A DNA stretch of 60,000 nucleotides from the NCBI GenBank assembly GCA_009760855.2, contig WPIO01000026.1, positions 2,309,501-2,369,500 of the forward strand, given 5' to 3'. The stretch comes from Cristatella mucedo. Taxonomy: Eukaryota; Bryozoa; Phylactolaemata; Cristatellidae. A program made the translations under genes and the position numbers. Position 1 is the stretch's first letter; each line of letters starts with the position of its first letter. Of this stretch, positions 26,778 to 37,735 are shown in pieces. The notes below the pieces were generated by a model. It saw only the letters and a program-made list of their open reading frames with translations. It was not told the origin of the DNA and did no database searches.

Positions 26778-27077
26778 TAGAGGGAGAGAGAGAGAGAGAG
26801 AGAGAGAGTAAATAAACGGTGAACAGAACAGGATTAAGCACAGAGTCCCGAGGTACCATATATTTCTGAGGTTCATCGGATGATCTTTGTCCATTTACAT
26901 CAATACTCTGGGTTATCCAACTGAGATAGGACCTGAAAGATTGCAATGCAGTGCCAGCGATGCCCAGGTGTGATTATGGGCGCTCAAGAAGGACTTGGTG
27001 ATCTATAGTATCAAAGGCTGCCAAAAGACAGAGCAAACAAGCAGAGATACTCTACCTAACCATTCCTAAGTAGGTCT
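26028..27077 (-). mobile_element. LINE-B fragment carrying a large (GA)n expansion
   Basis: It begins within the coding end (GACCTAAAAGTGAGCGACAA) and runs to CATTCCTAAGTAGGTC, equivalent to about 38,480-39,410 of the best copy. Where other copies read GCGAGAGGGAGAGTATAAAC, this one has about 130 bp of GA repeats (26,679-26,810), which disrupts the reverse transcriptase frame just after the YADD region. Confidence 0.85.
26679..26810. repeat. (GA)n microsatellite inside LINE-B
   Basis: The long GA run is interrupted twice by ACATAG. It sits at the LINE-B position that reads GCGAGAGGGAGAG in the intact copy (39,120). Confidence 0.97.
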
Positions 27078-27099
27078 TCTCTTTTCTTATGCTTAGACC

Positions 27100-28445
27100 A
27101 ACCAAAACTGGTGGAGGATTAGTTATTTTCCAACGTTTACTTGGAATGTTGGCACTAGTCTATCCCCCTTGGTGAATATTCCGTATTTATCTCCGATTTC
27201 ATTGACCTCATTTAGACTCTATATGCAAGGAATGGATCTTTCCTCGTCTTTGGTCATTTCAAAATTCTTTGTGATAACCCATCTCTTGCCTTAAGCACCA
27301 CATTTTGTGCACTCGATGTCTCATTTTCTGCTGTGACTTATTTGCATAACTCTACTAACGTCAAAGGTAACACCCCGACCAATTCATATCCTACAAGTGT
27401 ATATTAGTTTGAACTAGTAGTACTGAATTATACCTATCTATCTGAAAACTTGCATATCTCACCAAGTATACATTGTGAGCCCTTCTCCACATCTGTTGTC
27501 ATGTGTGAATCGGAAAACATCGATTCCCTGTCGATGTCGATGTCGCCTGCCCAAGAAAACAATTGCCCAGCTGCTAAATCCCGTCTCGACCTGTCATTGG
27601 CAGAATGCTGCACATCGATAGTAGCTGACGTGCTCAACGAATTTGCACATCGCAGTAACCTCATTTAGCTTACTCTTCTAGACGGCTCACGGTTTACCAT
27701 ACGAATTGAACTAGCAAGGTCAACTGCGAGCAAGCTTGAAAAAGGCATGCAAAAGATCTGGACCGACTGTCCGCTGAGAGGCATAGAAGGACTACTTTAT
27801 ATCATACAATTCAATTCTTGCAAAGGCAAAGTCCAGATATCCTAAAAATATTGGATAAGCAGATGCTAAATCCAAAAGGCCGATGTCTACGATCAACCGT
27901 CATCTTAACTGCCTCATGTTAGCTCCTTAACAAGTAGCCCTTGTTGTGAACTTGCTGATTGCTTCTCAGGCTTTTTCGTCAACTGACCAACTAGATTAGG
28001 GAGTCCATCCCGAGGATGGCAGCATCCCCACTGGACGCATGCCCATCTATTCCATGAAGCATCTCTATGACTATACTCAATGAAGCCACGAGTGACCTTA
28101 TCCTGAGATTCTTATCGCAATCCAATAAGACGAGTCAAGTCCTTTAGCTCTCATTCCCACTGTCCAGCTTCTATGGTGTTTGAATCTGCCGCTGCCTCGC
28201 TTAACTAACATTATACATTTGTCATCAGCCTCAGGAAATATCCTAGTGCCTTTCAAGCGAGCTGTAGTCAAGACACTCCTTAAGAAACCAACACTAGACC
28301 AAGAGAATGCGAGCAAAGTCCACCCAGTCTTTTTCTACCGTTCCTATCAAAGATTCAGGAACGAGTTGTCGGAGACTAGCTGAACTCGTCAATTGAATCC
28401 TCAAACATAGGAATTAAGTTCTAGTACTGTTTTAGAACTTATCAC
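27100..28445 (+). mobile_element. Decayed LINE-B-related element, endonuclease to early reverse transcriptase
   Basis: Translation yields GGGLVIFQR at 27,110, a GDFNIQ-like FGHFKILCDN, then a stretch at 27,440-27,668 related to the LINE-B region LLDEFAPLTK (here VLNEFAHRSN). Further on, YRSYQRF-type sequence corresponds to the LINE-B PFLSKTLERVVADQL block. There are many stops. It lies head to head with the preceding minus-strand copy. Confidence 0.7.
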
Positions 28446-29231
28446 GGCATAGATTAGCATTGCTTCAAATAAATGACTTCATTATCAAAACATTGACTTG
28501 TCTTGATTATTGTCTGCAATAATTTTCGGTTGCATTTTGTCCACTTGGGTCTTTGCTGGCATGCAGATCAGTCTTCCAAAAATATAAATTCTTGTAAGTA
28601 AATATATATTCCGTGCACCACTTCTTTTGAAGTGTGAAATATTAAACGTTAACTGTATTTACGCGACGCTAAAATATTAGCTGATTTAAAAGCCTCATTT
28701 GATAGCATCAGCAGAGCCTAAACGGCTGTCGCCACTAGTTGCAGCTGGCAAATAAAGAATCGCTCACTGCTGGACTCGAGCCCACTCGGTCGTGAAGAGC
28801 AAACACCTTAGCTCCTGGGCTAACGGCTCACTGGGCTCACGGTCTTTAGACGTTCTGATGCTTGCCGATTGCAATCGAAGCATTCTGTCTCCCCATTTCT
28901 AAGGATCGTATAGTAACTCAACAGTGACTTTCATGCACGAGATTCGTTCTGGAACTCATCGTGAACGTACGTCAAAATTATAGAGTTCAGTGGCCATATT
29001 GCTTCAACTGGCAAACACATTGATACATATATAATGCACATAAATATGTTATACACGTGCAGGAGAGGAGCCAGGATTTTGATTCGGGGGTGCAGCCATG
29101 CGAGTTACGATAAAGGCTGTGGAAATCACCATCACGTTGTTCGATATGCGATCGGACGATGAATGTAGATTGAAAGTATATAAGGAATCTCAATAGTCGT
29201 CACCATTGCGGCCGTTTCTCTTAACCTAGTA
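28446..29231. other. Intergenic; contains one SINE-like unit, no gene seen
   Basis: It is AT-rich sequence without coding signature, apart from the minus-strand tRNA-like unit at 28,755-28,840. Confidence 0.5.
28755..28840 (-). mobile_element. tRNA-like SINE head
   Basis: On the minus strand an A box TAGCCCAGGAG (28,812-28,822) and a B box GGGCTCGAGTCC (28,772-28,783) are spaced as in a pol III type 2 promoter. No clover-leaf with a good acceptor stem is evident, so a tRNA-derived SINE is more likely than a functional tRNA gene. Confidence 0.55.
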
Positions 29232-29923
29232 GAGTGGTGCCTCGCCTTGTGAGTGTCTCGGCATAAGAGTGTTTCGAGATACGTGCTGTCTCTCGGCCAA
29301 AGTTTTGCTTTGAGTTTCAAGCTACAATTTGGGTTACAGCCAGAGTGGGGCCAGCTTCAGATGCTCCACCGATAGTTGCCCCAGCGAACGTCACACTGCA
29401 TACGGCTACTTAGGCCAATAAGGGTAGGGCAGCGAACGACGTTCCGTTGCAGCTAAGTACTTAGTGTACTCTATTTAGGCAATATCATCCTGTGAGATTT
29501 CATAAGAGAATTGATATCAATCAGTGCTTCCGCATAAAGGTCCAGCAAAACAACTGAAAGCGATGAAAGCCCGGCGAAAAGTCGGCGAATAAGATTCAAA
29601 TATTCATTTCAGACTTTCTCCTCTAACTCAATTAGCATCTTTAATTCACCTGATCTCCAAGTTAATCCCCTACATTAGGATTATTAAAACCCATTTATTA
29701 AAAGAAATTCTATTGCATCGTTTCTTAAACAATATTTGGTAATCATAAGTACATTTTTTAACTTAAAAACATATGACAAAAATCGCAGTGTTATATTTGG
29801 GTCCAGAATAGATTAATAGTATTTCAATTCATTTCAATTAGTCAAATTAATTTGACCTATGAGTATCCTGAGTTGCAAGCTCCAGCACGAAACGAATAAA
29901 ACTCGTAAGCCGAGGTACCACTG
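29232..29923. mobile_element. Non-autonomous DNA transposon, 692 bp, TA-flanked with ~23 bp inverted ends
   Basis: The left end reads GAGTGGTGCCTCGCCTTGTG and the right end, reverse-complemented, reads CAGTGGTACCTCGGCTTACG. Both are bordered by TA (29,230-29,231 and 29,924-29,925), the target preference of Tc1/mariner-type transposases. No transposase frame is present, so it must be mobilised in trans. The superfamily is inferred from the TA duplication and TIR alone. Confidence 0.75.
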
Positions 29924-29944
29924 TAATACATAATAAAACAACAA

Positions 29945-31085
29945 AAACAAAACTTATATAGTGCCTTCACATATCTCAATCTCATTTCAGTGAGTTCATT
30001 GATGAATTAAAAGAAGCATTTTTCTATTATTAGTGCTCATATGCAGCGTCTGCACCAATAAGCCTACAAAGGTCAACTCCTAAGGACCCAGCAAATACTG
30101 TGAGGTGCGGGTGCCCATTTAGTATCAGTTGACACGTGACTGGCGAGATTTCATGACGTGGGTCTGGTGGGTTCTAGGCTTTTTCTGAATGCTCGAATGA
30201 AATGGCATTGTCTAACATGGATTTGAGATCACTTCGAGGCAAACCTAATGACCTAAGTCAGAAGACCTGGATTTAGGCTGCCAAGCGTGATCGAAAAGCT
30301 GTTTGGGTACGTAGGCTAGATCAACAACAAGAGGGAACCTAAAAGTGAGTACAATGACCTCACAGTCGAGGCTTGACGACGGGCCGGGGCCAGTGTTGCT
30401 GAGAAGTGGTGTAATGTAGTAGCTGCAATGCTCACGACACACAAACCGAGCTCCTGATTTGTGCATGAACTCTCAATGCCTTATTTCACCGGCCCAAGAA
30501 CATGCAAGTAGCGAGTAAAAGAAGCCAAAGAGATGGAAAAATGCCTTAACCAGCTTTGATATGAATTCAGATTTCAATCGTTAGCCAAGCGAAAGTTAAC
30601 TTTGGAGCAGGATACTCAGACTTCGTGCTGAGGTTAAGGGAGAGATGCTAGCAGAGCCCATTTTTAGAGATATTTACTGAAATTTCTGAGAAGCACTAGG
30701 TTTGACCTATACCAGTAATTTGGTTTGGTAGCCATTAAATTCAAAAACGTGTGTTGCCATCCACGTGCGAACGCCCAGAATATATGCATTAACGGTGCTG
30801 AGAGAGTTTGTTGTGCAGGTAATCTGAAGGATTCAAGCACAGGTAAAGCTGAGTATTGTGTGCATAGAAATGAGAGCTTAGACTGAGCTTGGTGATTACG
30901 TTGGTAGGACCGGGAGTATGACTTTTTTTTTTAATTGAACCAAGCACCAGACTCTGTAGTACCTTTGAGAGCGACATCGGATGACTGTTGCGAACAAACC
31001 ATAGCTCGGTTGAAGTAGTCCGCTTGGGTAGTCGGCCTCTGCTCGACCAGACTCTGCCAGCATGAATGCAAGGTCGAGAATCACT
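29945..31085 (-). mobile_element. Old LINE-B-related copy
   Basis: Corresponding landmarks run in order from 3' UTR to reverse transcriptase: TAGTGCCTTCACATATCTCA (stem-loop relic), GTGACTGGCGAGATTTCATG, CCTAAAAGTGAGTACAATGA, TGTGTGCATAGAAATGAGAG (YADD region). Translation of 30,789-30,977 minus retains LSSHFYAHNTQLYLCLNPSD. It is heavily decayed. Confidence 0.7.
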
Positions 31086-31149
31086 TGACGTTCTTCAGGG
31101 ACAGGTCAAATACGTTTTCCTATGGAAGCTGTGAAGCTGCTGTTGGATG

Positions 31150-31275
31150 AAAATTATTGTATCAACCATTCGATCATGCATTCTTTTCAGCACATTTAAA
31201 TTGCCTAGAATTAGATTGAGTTATCCGAGCCGCGAAATCAAATGTATAATTACTATTTTTATTATTATCATTGTT
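31150..31275 (+). mobile_element. LINE-B 3' terminus, isolated
   Basis: CCATTCGATCATGCATTCTT, then a stem-loop relic (AAATTGCCTAGAATTAGATT...GAGTTATCCGAG), then TTATTATTATC. It has the plus orientation and no coding part. Confidence 0.65.
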
Positions 31276-32500
31276 GTTACTCCACTAGGAAGGAAGCTGG
31301 TGGTGGCTAAAGCTGCTTTCATTTAGAGACTTTCGCTATGTATGCTCTCAAGCGAGTAGCAGACGGGACAACCCGAATACATTAGCCTATTCTACACTGT
31401 CGCGTAGATGTTAGCAAGTTGATGTTAGCTGGTTAGTTCGTGGATGTTAGCATTGCTAGATGAATCCGGTTGGCCCAAATAGACTTGCGACTGAGCAAGC
31501 GTCTGCCCCGCGTGGTGCTGCTAGGTTACTCAAAAAATCGGAGCTGTGCGGTTAAGTTTTGCCTGGCCGTAACCGAGTACGGACACCAACAGCTCACTGT
31601 GGACCGGTTAGTAGGGCTTACTCCTGGAAAATTGCCTTAGAAAGCAAAAAGTGGTCCTACAAAGCGAAACCATATCCCCAAAAACACGGCCTAGCATTTT
31701 AAGTGGGACCTATCTTTTCGGTGACATAGGTTTGGTGACTGACTTCACTCGAAGTCTCTGTCTCTGGCTTGAGGCACTTAAGCAGCGCTCCGAAACTTGC
31801 GCGGCTGTTTATCTCTCGGATCCCACTAGCGGTGACCGTTCTTAGACATCTCTCGTTAATTTGCTTGAAATCCTCAGCTGGTGGCATTCTTGCGCGTGCC
31901 TACTAGCCAAGCATCCTGAATAGTGCAGCCAAGTAGTCGGCGCACAGAGCAACAGACTGACAGACAACAGACCAACAGCTGAGCCTACTCGTCAGCTTGT
32001 GTTTTCTGTCTGTAAGCTAGCTTTTGGCTTTATGGTATTTTAAAACCTAAATAGGTCTCGTTGTCAGATGAACTGAAATTATCGCTGCGATCTGACTAAT
32101 TGATCCCAGCAGGTCTGCAAGGCTAGATTAGCACCCTTCAGCTACTCGGAGTACTAAAAGCGAGGAGTTAGATCCAACCGAAGAAAAATATCCTAAATCG
32201 TAGCTGTCGGTGAGAACTGGTTTTTGGTAGACTAGGGGGACAGCTGACCCACTTCCTCCCTTGGCTTCATCGATTCATAAAGGTATACAAATAATAATAT
32301 GCGTCTATTAATAGGTGTATGTTCAAACTCACCGCATATATATATATATATATATATATATTACATTAATCTCTTGGCATAAAGATATTTAGACATGTTT
32401 ATATGCAGAGATACTTATGTTGCGAATTAATTATTACAATTGCTTGCTGGTTTAGGTTTCTTTTTCGTATGGTATACGCTATGGTTTGCTAATCCTCGTG
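31276..32500. other. Intergenic, no gene seen
   Basis: I find no convincing ORF or transposon end. There is an (AT)n run of about 25 bp at 32,336-32,360. Confidence 0.5.
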
Positions 32501-32519
32501 CTAGAAATATTTGGAAAAT

Positions 32520-33236
32520 AGCTTGATGCACCACAAAAGGCGACGGTGGCGAGGCCGCTGCCGTCGCCTATAAGGCTGCTGCTCGGGTCTGACTCGCTGC
32601 AACGCTGCGACGTTGGCAACTGGCGCACCTTCACTGTCGCTCAATGCAGCATGACCAAGGCCCGCCCAACGCTCCGCGGCGACATAAGCGCTTCTTCCCC
32701 GTAAGAACGGGAGCAGCGAGCCGCTCGCCCCGGCGGTGGCGGCGGCGACAGAGGCAGCCGCACGGTCGTTGCCGGCCGCGTCGTGGTCGCAGAATCGAAA
32801 AAGAGAAAAAAGAAAAAAGGATAAAAAGGAGGAAAGAAGAGAAAAAGAAAAAAAGAAAATGAGACAGCCGCCTAAAGCGACGTACGCGAGCTCGTGTGAA
32901 GGAGGAGCAGCGGACGCCGATCCGCTGTCTCGCACGGTACGTAGATGCTCTTGCGGTGCGGCAAGGCAGCCTAACTCTCGGCAACATTTGAGCTGCTGCG
33001 AGTGAATTGCGCGCAGTCGATTGGACAGCACGCGCGTACTAGGCGGTCCCTGGTGCGTCCGCCAGTCGTCGCTCCTTTGGACGATGCGCACAACGCGGTA
33101 AAGGCGGTCGACTTCCGCACCCTAGACCTACCCATGCGTCTTAGCTCTGTGGCGGCCACAAACCGCAGACAAAGGCGTAAAGTCGATAGTTACGACGACT
33201 TGGAGAGAATGGCCACCCAAGAGGTGAGTGCGACTC
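32520..33236 (+). other. GC-rich block with possible host 5' exon (unrecognised)
   Basis: This is the most GC- and CpG-rich stretch of the window. From about 33,030 to 33,223 a plus-strand frame reads PPVVAPLDDAHNAVKAVDFR...YDDLERMATQE and meets an excellent splice donor, AGAG/GTGAGTG, at 33,222-33,229. Upstream is an acidic/lysine-rich purine tract (32,785-32,860) that opens long frames on both strands. I do not recognise the protein. It could be the first coding exon of a gene that continues rightward, but no partner exon was identified. A minus-strand frame (32,501-33,091) is the competing reading. Confidence 0.3.
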
Positions 33237-33680
33237 ATCGGGATTTCTGCGGTCACATGTCCGGAATGGCCAACTGCAAGCCGTAGCTATACATGTCCAA
33301 CCTGTTCACAGGGCAGCTGCAATAACGTCACTAGCTGTCAGAACAGAGGCTTCGACTTAATCTCAGTGGGCACATCTACGACCTGTCTTTCGCTAGGCAC
33401 TGCGACGACGCTTCGGAGTAGGGCCGGCATCAGGCTCGGTTAAAGCGATCGGTCCGTATAGGCGAGACGCTTCTATCTCTGCCTCCTGGGAGTGCAGCTG
33501 CTGCTGCAGCGACTGGATGCAGTGTCCGAAAGGAGCCGTTATGCTGCAGGCCACTGAAGAGCGCTACAAAGGAGCAGGAAGCAGTCACTGTGGCCGCGGC
33601 AGAGCTCTCGCAGCAGGGCGCTCGCCTACTCTCCTGCTGGCTACTGCTTCTCAGCCGTCGCAGCTGCTCAGCAAGCTCTG
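33237..33680. other. GC-rich downstream part, no gene resolved
   Basis: GC-rich sequence continues with serine/alanine/glutamine-rich frames on both strands. None has splice context or a family signature that lets me choose. Confidence 0.3.
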
Positions 33681-33684
33681 GCTC

Positions 33685-33810
33685 AAGCATGATTTTACTC
33701 ACTATTCAATTGCATTTCCCTTTGCAGCAAATGTAAAGCGCCTAGAGAGAGATTAAGTTATCTGAGGGCGCTTTATTAAGTGTATTATTGTTATTATTAT
33801 TATTATGAGC
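33685..33810 (+). mobile_element. LINE-B 3' terminus, isolated
   Basis: CTCACTATTCAATTGCATTT, CCCTTTGCAGCAAATGTAAA, a near-perfect stem-loop (GCGCC...GGGCGC) and a TTATTATTATT tail. It lacks coding sequence, so it is either a very short LINE copy or a SINE sharing this tail. Confidence 0.8.
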
Positions 33811-34410
33811 GAATGGGCTGCACGAGTGGACGAAGCTCCTGAGTGCAGCCGGGCGATCATTATTATGTGAGTTTACAGCTTACAATTGTAAGAAATATCG
33901 GCGAAGCTCAGCATTGCTTTAGGAAGGAGGACTTGAAGGTCCAATGATCTGTGTGGTTATACTGTTTTACTGAGAGCAATGTTGCAGCTTCCTATTAACG
34001 TAGCAAATCATAATAATAGGCAAAAAACATGTTATTATAAATACGAAGTCGCGTGGTTTCTAGGCTTCTTCTGTATTAGCACGCTGCCATTAAGTTTGAC
34101 TAAAATAAAGCTTTTGTTGATACTACGACATGTGACAACCACTGGGCTGAGCCTTCGTTTATTTTGTCTCGTTTTAATCAATGACAAGTTCAATATTATC
34201 CGCGAGCTTTGACCTCCATTGTACCGGATTAACTGCTATCAAAGTTTGAAGCTTTCTCACTTGTTGAAATGAAAATTTAGTTTTTCGTGTTAAGTATGCT
34301 TTGCCATTTGCGTTCCGATGGCCTCTTCACACTGATCAGCGCTTGCTTGGGAATTAGCACCTAATTTGATTTGCAGAACGTACCTACCTTTAAGGCTATT
34401 TAGGTTGATA

Positions 34411-34560
34411 TGGTGAGCCGTGGTGGCACACTAGGTAAGGCGGTTGCTTTTCCTGACTTCGGTCCCGTGGTCATGGGTTTGAATCCTGCAGTGGGTGGTT
34501 CTCTATTGTCGCTGCAAGCGGTAGTGATATCCTTAAAAGGCTTCTCTGTCTCTATACAAA
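34411..34560 (+). mobile_element. tRNA-derived SINE-like unit
   Basis: A box TGGCACACTAGG (34,424-34,435) and B box GGTTTGAATCC (34,476-34,486) are spaced as in tRNA genes and lie close to consensus. The downstream body lacks a tRNA acceptor complement and runs into unrelated sequence, so a SINE is preferred over a tRNA gene. It differs from the SINE at 13,192 and has no clear LINE-B stem-loop. Confidence 0.6.
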
Positions 34561-35200
34561 AACAGTCTGCAAAATCAGCTAGTATTTTTTTTTATTTGAG
34601 TTGACAGTAAAAAATTACCGATAACGGCAGCATAGCACTGCGTTGCATTGTGGTTCTGAGTGTTAGCCAGCCTAGCTGGTGATCCCGATCTTTAGGCGAG
34701 CAAGAAATCGATATCATAACATGGGTTTCGATGTGTGCGAACTTTTCTGTCATTGTCTTTTTGTTGTCGACATTTTTTGAAGTTAGGTGCTTGCTAAAAT
34801 GGGACAGCACAATGATTCAAAGCCTCTTATCTAGTCTCTGCAAATTGAACGGTTTGTCATGTAAGAAGTTTCCACCAAGTAGACTATGATATGCTGAGCG
34901 GCAACCGCAACAGCTGGTTTTTTGTCGCTTTTTGTGCGCGATAGTTGTGCATTTATTCTGCTCTATCAGTATCAAATACTGTGAATTACTTACCCATTCG
35001 CAATGCCAATCAAAGATTATGCGTTTTACATGGAAATTGTAACAGCTTTTAAGAGCATGAGACTCGTTGATGCTGATGATCCATAAATGCTCTCTAACGG
35101 CAGTTTTTCAATCATAGTGGCCTTTACAACATGATATAGGTAGATAGAAGTATTGGTAGATTTCAATAGTCTGTACTACCGTCGTCAATTTACGGGAGTT
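34561..35200. other. Intergenic, no gene seen
   Basis: AT-rich sequence with only short unsupported frames. Confidence 0.5.
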
Positions 35201-35229
35201 ACGCATGCACATCCAAAAACACTTCTGTT

Positions 35230-35545
35230 TGACGATAATGATAATGAATATATTAATTTTGAATGATGATGACGTGTACCGTGGCAATGTCTGCAAGCTG
35301 ACTCTAGTTGATGAACAGTTCGCTCCGAGGAGCAGGTGAGCTATTAGTTTCCCTTTAAATGTTGGCCAAGAGCCGTATGATGGCTTGAAGTGAACTGGTG
35401 AGAGCAAAATATGCATGTGTAAGGAGTTTGCAATGCCAAGTCGTGATGCAGTAAATGCATGGATCAGTTTGCTGTGGTGGGCTTTTCTAATTGGGCCCAC
35501 ATTTCTGCTGATGTTTAAATCACACAAGCAGGCAAACTTAATTAT
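35230..35545 (-). mobile_element. LINE-B relic (coding end)
   Basis: GTAAGGAGTTTGCAATGCCA and ATGCAGTAAATGCATGGATC parallel the LINE-B stretch at 38,660-38,700 (AGTGAGTTGCAGAAG...CACGAATGCATGGACC). The minus-strand frame keeps LIHAFTASRLGIANSL, equivalent to LVHAFVTSRLDFCNSL in the intact element. Confidence 0.65.
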
Positions 35546-35639
35546 GGAGCTGGTGTGTACATATTGCTACAAGCAATATTGGTCGATCAGTTCAACACTG
35601 ATCTGCACTTATCTACTTCTAAACTCTGTGAGACCTTGA

Positions 35640-36720
35640 CTTTTAGCCTGCAGTTACTGTGCTCAACAAAAAATCACCATTGACTTACATTGCAGTTTCC
35701 TGATTTTAAGAAGTTCGTAAATAATGAAACAACTTACCTGCTCCTCAGAGCCCTTTTGCCGTCTTAAAGATCGTGATTATCTGTCCTTTGTGCGTTTCTT
35801 TGATGAGATATTTTGACTAAAGGGACTCAGACTAAATTTTTGTGCTTTTGTGCATTGATTACTTAGCTGTATAGGATTCCGTGAATGCTGTTAACCAGGA
35901 GTTCTGAAAACCAGCTGCATGGAATATCTTCTTTTGGCCTTCGGTATTATTATCTTTAAATGGTAATTGGGTGCTTTTTCATGCTTTTCGAAAAATGATA
36001 CCTTTCCTGTCATTCCCTGTCAACTCCCAATTGTCGCTTTTCTTAATGCGAGTTATAAATTACCTAAGTTGAGATTCGATTCTCTTAGGGTGCTACACAA
36101 ATAGCTTATTAGGATTATCGTAAAAAATAACTTATTATGATTGTCATCAATAGCAGGCTAAAGCTGCTAGCTACGGCATGGAAGAGGAAAGAGCACCACT
36201 ATAGCCACGCTCATCTGCTGGTGCTTTCTTAAATCGTGAATGTCGCAGAGAAATTTAATTCTCAAGCACTACACACCCGTTAAATTTGATGGCCGTTATA
36301 AGCTGTCTTTGATTTTTTTCAGATTGTTTGTTTTTGAGGCTACGGATGATTCCGATTTAAGGATGGGGCATCGGAGCGACGATGTGCTAGATCAGCCAGA
36401 TTAGCCGTGCCGAGGTGTTTTATTATTCACCGGTGCTGAACCGTTATTGACACGAACCGGTTACGTGACGATCCATAATTAGGTGGCTGAAAAGCTTAAG
36501 CAAAGAAGTACTCAGTCACGTGGGCTAGATAAGGTGAGCCAGGAAGGAGTTGTACTCGATACATGCACTCGATGGGCTCTCTCTGCACAGGGCGAGAGTT
36601 TTCATTCACCTTGGTTTGGTCTGAAGGCGGAATTCCGTAAGCTCATTTGAATAGAATACAGTAGGCAACGAATGCGAACTTTTTCAACTAATTAAGGGGG
36701 CTCTTTTCCGCTGCCCTGTT
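35640..36720. other. Intergenic; LINE-B-type 3' stem-loop relic near 36,030-36,150
   Basis: A diverged 3' terminus (AATTACCTAAGTTGAGATTC...GATTCTCTTAGGGTGCT) is the only recognisable element. No gene is seen. Confidence 0.45.
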
Positions 36721-36723
36721 CGG

Positions 36724-36982
36724 CTGCACACTCGACATACGTGCCTGCATTAACACTGCACACTCGACATACGTGCCTGCATTAGCACTGCACACTCGAC
36801 ATACGTGCCTGCATTAGCACTGCACTCTCGACATACGTGCCTGCATTAGCACTGCACTCTCGACATACGTGCCTGCATTAGCACTGCACTCTCGACATAC
36901 GTGCCTGCATTAGCACTGCACTCTCGACATACGTGCCTGCATTAGCTCTGCACTCTCGACATAGTGCCTGCATTAGCACTGC
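36724..36982. repeat. 32 bp minisatellite, 8 units
   Basis: The unit CTGCACACTCGACATACGTG plus CCTGCATTAGCA repeats every 32 bp from 36,724. Units differ by one or two bases (CACACTC versus CACTCTC), and the last has a short deletion. There are no spacers, so it is a direct tandem repeat. Confidence 0.95.
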
Positions 36983-37255
36983 GCCTAGAGATCGAAAGCC
37001 GCCACGATTTCCGGGCTCCACTTCCTCCCTCCCACTTCCCTCCAATCGTTCCTTCATCGTGACATTCACCGAGGAAGAGCTCCGTTAAGGTTAACTGCGC
37101 TTGTGGCCAGGCTCTATCCAGATGAAGCAGTTGTTAGACCACTTTCGTAGCACCTCTACTGGTCACAGACAAAGCTACCAGAGTCGGAAGGTAGGAGCAA
37201 GCCGGATCCACGCTCGAAGCTCTGTCGACCCTCTCTTCTAGAGTCGTCTCTGTAA

Positions 37256-37370
37256 TAATGCTCACCATTCAATTGCATTTCCCTTTGCAGCAAACTTAAA
37301 GCGCCTAGAAAGAGATTGACTTCTCTGAGGGTGCTTATCAAGTGCATTATTACTATTATTATTATAACAA
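37256..37370 (+). mobile_element. LINE-B 3' terminus, tail-to-tail with next
   Basis: GCTCACCATTCAATTGCATT, CCCTTTGCAGCAAACTTAAA, stem-loop and (ATT)n. It abuts a minus-strand LINE-B tail at 37,371, giving an inverted pair joined at their microsatellite tails. Confidence 0.85.
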
Positions 37371-37735
37371 TAATAGTAATACATTTTATAGAGGACCTTA
37401 GAGAACGCAATCTTTTTCTAGACGCTTTACAGTTGCTGTAAAGGTAGCACCATCTAATGGTTAGTATTAGCATGCTCAATAAACTACAAAAATAATACGG
37501 TTAGGGGTGACATTTACAGGGTTAGCAAGTAAGTGTGGTTAGTGGAAGCATGCACAGTGTCAGCACGCATAAGCACATAAATGCGGAATCATGGTCACCC
37601 AAAAGAATCAGTGATAAATAGGTGCATTTGAGCTTCTTTTTAAATGCTTTCAAGTCAGGAGATGTCGTGACACAAGTTGGGAATTGGCTCCAGGCTTTGG
37701 GACCGTATGAACTAAAGGCATATAATATAATATAA
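37371..37735 (-). mobile_element. LINE-B 3' fragment
   Basis: The tail ATAACAATAATAGTAATACA, stem-loop relic, 3' UTR (GGTTAGTGGAAGCATGCACA) and C-terminal coding remnant (37,522-37,776 frame containing FSSYGPKAWSQFPTCVTTSP) follow in order. A (TATAA)n run at 37,721-37,746 ends it. Confidence 0.82.

Noticed and set aside
32501-33091. 196-codon minus-strand frame in the GC-rich block
   Set aside because: It contains a long Phe/Leu/Ser run created by the purine tract on the other strand and lacks splice or homology support; the plus-strand reading ends at a better splice donor.
34411-34490. tRNA gene
   Set aside because: The promoter boxes are good, but no complementary acceptor arms are visible at the expected distances.
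36724-36982. Possible CRISPR array
   Set aside because: Units are contiguous 32 bp direct repeats with no unique spacers, in a eukaryotic context.
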